Origin: Druceiella hillmani
Lineage: Eukaryota > Arthropoda > Insecta > Lepidoptera > Hepialidae
Reading direction: 5' to 3'
Length of the DNA: 64,000 bases
NCBI GenBank assembly: GCA_039881145.1
Contig: JAYKKI010000004.1
Coordinates: 44,549,001 to 44,613,000, forward strand
In this document: one piece after another, positions 59,984 through 64,000 of the stretch
Numbering within the stretch: the stretch's first letter is position 1
Layout of the letters: each line of letters starts with the position of its first letter
Notes under the pieces: generated by a model
Seen by the model: only the letters and a program-made list of their open reading frames with translations
Databases searched by the model: none
Told to the model about the DNA's origin: nothing
Position numbers and translations under genes: made by a program

Positions 59984-62900
59984 TTTTACAAATGTTCAAT
60001 AATTTAAGAATATTTATATTCAAAAATTGCGTGAAATATTTATAATTACTAAATGTGGCTTGAATCATTTTATGGGTAATATTTTAACACCATTTCGTAT
60101 ATCATAGGAACTCAATATTACCTAGCATTAATTTTCTGGTATTACGTACGATATCATTTATATCATGTTAAATTAGTCGAATGTGAAGCACTTTTAACTA
60201 TGGTATTGGTGGCATTTCACGGTTAAGGCTGTATTATAGAAGGGGCCGTAGGTGAAGGCGCATTGACGACGAATGCTACTAGAGCTCGAACCGTATTCGT
60301 TGAACTCTTTATCTTTCAGGATCTTTAAAACTTATTTACAAAAACGTTGGCATATAAAAGTAAGGACCTAGGAAATATATTCTTCCAAAATTGTACTCTT
60401 GATATAAAAAACAACATCAAAACATTCATCGTCTTCCATACTATCATATCGTTCATTTAATATTTTGTATCATTACAAAATGCGAGAACGTAATAGGCAA
60501 TCTTCTTTATAAAGTTGATTAAGCCACTAAAAATACTCAAAGGTGAAACATTTTTCTATTAACTTTTGCCAAAAATGATTGAGGAAGAAGATAGCACACT
60601 CTTATTTGTACAGAATTATATAATCCGACATTGTCGACAATAACATAAATTAATAATTAGATATTTTAAGGTCATCATACAATTTTCGGAATTATTTTGG
60701 ATTCAATTTACAAATTTCGGTTTCTTTAGTAAATTCCTTAAAAAAAAAAGATTTTTTGTTGCGGGTTCGTGGTCACGTCAAGTCGCAGTTGCCAACATTT
60801 TCTAATATTACATCAAATATAAATTTGTTACAAAATATTTTTACAAATCCATTAAAATACATTCATTTGCATAAAATTTTTTTTCAGAATACCAAACAAA
60901 AGATAAAAGAAAACACGATCTAAATTGTTTCCGTTTTCTATAAACAATTATCGTTCATTCGCCATAAATACTTTCTGGAATTTTCGATACAGTGATTTTA
61001 AAAATATATATATCTTAAATTAGCAAAGGCGGAGGAATCTTCCCCATTCATTAATTTTATCTTTTTATATTTTAAACACTAAATAAATAAAAAAAAATAG
61101 CAAAATATTTTATTTACAATAAAATTTATCGGGTTCTCAAAAGCATTGACATATTTACAGTAAAGGTGTTATACAAGTGTAAGTAGATAACTGTTTTAAA
61201 AAAATAGAAACATATTCTGAGAACAGTATGAAAATGACCATAATAAGGCGATTTAAGGTCATTTTTAGGGCTTAATCGATCGCAAAGATGTGGTTCACGA
61301 TATATTACGTTTCCAATATGAACTGGATGATGAAAACTTTAAAAGATACCAAAGTGTCAATGCTATGATAATAGTTGCAGTTTGTGTAAAAAATCGTGTT
61401 TTTGCGGATATAAATTAAATTTTGTAGGCGTGCATCGAAAAATTCACATAAATATTTGAAGTCTTTTTATCATCACGCTTTATATTTTAACGCAGAAGAT
61501 GTGTCACGATATAATAAGCATAAGAGCGTAATATATGATAATAATTATATGAGTATATCCTGCAGTCAGAACATGATAATGAAAGTGGAATATTTATAAT
61601 ATCCTGTTGGTGTATTCGTCGAATTTGATGTTCAGCCCTCCCGGTTTATATACGCATGGGGCAATGTAAAGATATAAATACCTAAAAGATTGTATCTAGT
61701 TGATTGTATTTTTGTTTGCGAATTTAACAATACTCAAGACATATGATTGTTTTATTTCAATTTCTCCTTAACGGTCTCAAAGTATCTGTAGACTTAATAC
61801 GAATTGTACTGCAACAGTTATCAAATTGGTGTAATTTGCCTTTTTTATTGGCTTTTATTAAAGGGTTTATAATAAAAATAAAACTGAGTGAACATTTCAG
61901 TATTTACTATGCGCCAATAATTTCATGAGATAGACAACTACGGAATCCTACACTGTTAGTGCTTTTACACCCGCCCGATTATTTAATAATTTAATGTATA
62001 GCAAGCTTTCCACCGATATTCAATCTTTTAAAAATATTAGTATCGTATTACATTTGGGAATTAGATCAATGTACATTCAAACTAGTATCAGAACAAACAC
62101 AAAAAATTTATACGAGAAATAATTTTTGTGAATATTTAATTGATAAATAAAATATTCGACCTTTAGGGGCAAATACTAGGTAGGATTCACATACTTCGTA
62201 TTGTGAATATATTTTTTAAATACGCTTGTTACCTAAAATTCTTCTAACCTCAGAGGTATTCATGAATCTTTTGGATTACAAACAATATTTTTAATGAATC
62301 CACCAGCTAAACTGATTCAAACCAGCTAAATTCTATTTCTTGCCCTGATTTATAACAAAAAAGTTCAAAGATTTTTATTTATAATTGGCGGTTTTTTTTT
62401 TCATTTAGTGGATTGAAATTAGTGCAAAAGATTCAGACCGATGTCATGTAATACCGCTATTACTTATAAATACTGTTCGTTGAAGAGAAGCTTATTTAGC
62501 CCTCTATCCTCAACTCTACTGCATTTGTAATATCCGATTCTTATTTAAATAAATCATATGTCGTTTCTTTATAATTTGTAAATTTTCAAGGCAGTATTTA
62601 TGTAGTGTAACGTGCAGCCATAGTTTTTCTTATTGATTTGTTATTACAATATAAACTGCAATGAAAATTTAATTATAGTTTGTATTATAATATTTATTTA
62701 ATGAATTGACAAAATGGTCTCAAATCTGATCAGTAGAGTTTAAATAACGCACATCAAACAAAACGCAACATAATTTAGGTGTTCGCCGTTATTTATGTTC
62801 GTTGAAACTACGTCCTAACGGTAGTAAATGCGGTATTTTTAGTGACAGCACGGAAAGCGTTCTCTTGTTTCCTCTGTTATGCACCAAGTCCGGAAATGAA

Positions 62901-63974
62901 TGAGTTCCATCATTCATCCTTAACTAATGGCAGTAAATAAACTATGAGTTAAAAATTTTTCTACGGGTAGTGTTACTTTACTTTAAAATAACTACACCAC
63001 TTACCACATCAGGGTATGATGATGAGTTTAAGTTGGTCGATAGTGCTGGCACTGACATCAAAAGTAACTTAGTTATTTACTGCTAATAAGTAAGTACCTA
63101 TTTTGAGTTAATTATTTTTTATTTATTACCCAATTTTTTACATCGTTTTTTTTAAGAAATTTTATTTCAGACTTTTTAATAGGTAGAGTGTTTTATTATA
63201 CAATAGTTAGCGTAAATTTGGTAAAGATAAGTGAAAAGGAGAAAATGATTCAACTTCATTTTAATTCAATCTCATTAAAATCGCTTTCATCAAATATACA
63301 AGGGATATTTTCTCTAATCTGTATAAAAAACAAAACTGGCACAAGTTACTGTTAAACTAATTGCATAATTCGAACATTCTCCTCCGTTTACTAGCGGGTA
63401 CTTCGTAGGTAGTTACCGCCAAAGCTAATTGCGCAGTTCTCTATTTTGAAATGTAAAAAAAAGATATTACACAAGTTTCCAGACGAACTTTGCTCTGTAA
63501 TCAAACTTTATATGTGTAACATACTTATCTTGGAATATGGCTAAAACTTTGATTTAACGTAACTCTTTTTTCAAATAAATTTAATATTAAATATTTGGAA
63601 GTTACATTTTTATTTCTGGGTAATAAATTTAGTAGGATATCGTATAATAGGCTTATTAAAATAACGTCATTTTTTAACTTTACAACCCGTTTGCGAAATA
63701 ACAGGTCTGAAAAGGTTATGCAGTGCGCCCTCTGATTTTTCTACTATGAGTTCGAAAGATCTAAAAAGTTCCGAAAACTAGCATATGAATAAAGATTAGA
63801 AAATAAATTGTTTTAGTTAACTTATGTTAACAATTTGAGGAGATATAGACAATTACAAAAATGTACTTTGTAATAAAAATTATAACAGTTTACATCAGGA
63901 TAAACATCACCGTGTCCGATGATTGAAATCTACACCTAGCACTTGAAAATTCGTTAATAATCATATTAAAATAT
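59982..63974. other. A+T-rich DNA, nothing firmly recognised
   Basis: A G+C-richer patch at about 60225-60310 is open on the plus strand (CIIEGAVGEGALTTNATRAR) but unrecognised. A possible minus-strand donor GTAAGT lies near 63000 after a short open stretch. No gene can be supported. Confidence 0.35.
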
Positions 63975-64000
63975 ACATACACACACACACCCACACACAC
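63975..64000. repeat. (CA)n microsatellite at the window edge
   Basis: ACACAC run with one CC interruption, continuing past the end of the window. Confidence 0.85.

Noticed and set aside
59856..60068. 70-codon minus-strand ORF rich in Ile-Tyr
   Set aside because: It is a translation of an (AT)n microsatellite.
63000..63080. possible minus-strand exon ending at a GTAAGT donor
   Set aside because: Only a short open stretch with no good acceptor and no recognisable peptide.
1..64000. CRISPR array, rRNA, bacterial insertion sequences
   Set aside because: No regularly spaced short repeats with unique spacers, no rRNA core motifs and no bacterial gene organisation were seen.

Overview
The window looks like a gene-poor, strongly A+T-rich stretch of an animal nuclear genome, most likely an insect. 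The grounds are long non-coding tracts, several (TA)n microsatellites, canonical GT-AG splice signals, and a repeat content typical of insects: pogo, mariner, a Tc/mariner relative, a Jockey-like LINE and probable Penelope-type fragments. I see no prokaryotic operon structure, rRNA, convincing tRNA or CRISPR array. The order or species cannot be named from the sequence alone.

Layout. 0.4-0.6 kb: a small foldback repeat. 2.5 kb: a 50-codon ORF of unknown nature. 4.5-5.6 kb: a decayed mariner transposase split by a 285-bp palindromic element. 6.4-6.8 kb: a worn copy of the repeat that forms the large inverted repeat further on. 8.15-10.84 kb: a complete pogo-like DNA transposon with terminal inverted repeats, TA target duplication, a 5'UTR intron and a DDD transposase ending in a PHD-like finger; the frame is continuous but carries four in-frame stops. 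18.6 kb: second palindromic element. 21.9-22.3 kb: unrecognised basic ORF relic. 22.7-23.5 kb: Jockey-type reverse transcriptase relic split by a 62-bp deletion derivative of the same palindromic family. 25.3-35.0 kb: a large inverted repeat (arms about 3.3 and 3.7 kb, spacer about 2.75 kb). 36.6-37.3 kb: two Tc/mariner-type transposase fragments back to back. 38.8-39.1 kb: two possible minus-strand exons of a host gene. 44.9 kb: a single-armed copy of the palindromic family. 49.0-49.7 kb: a 249-bp tandem repeat. 57.4-58.5 kb: a near full-length decayed mariner. The rest is A+T-rich DNA in which I recognise nothing.

The most interesting system is the palindromic family (copies near 4.75, 18.6, 22.9 and 44.9 kb). 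Its arms carry a 41-nt motif that fits the hammerhead ribozyme layout: stem I CCAC/GTGG, core CTGAAGA, a 5-bp stem II, GAAA, a very weak stem III, then GTC at the predicted cleavage site. Three copies are flanked by imperfect or perfect direct repeats of about 12-16 bp, and two sit inside older transposons, so the empty site can be inferred. This suggests a short ribozyme-bearing non-autonomous retroelement, perhaps of Penelope type. One extra T before stem II departs from the consensus and leaves activity open.

The second is a 118-bp, G+C-richer block inside the large inverted repeat. It is 117/118 identical between the arms, while the adjoining 100 bp are only about 84% identical.
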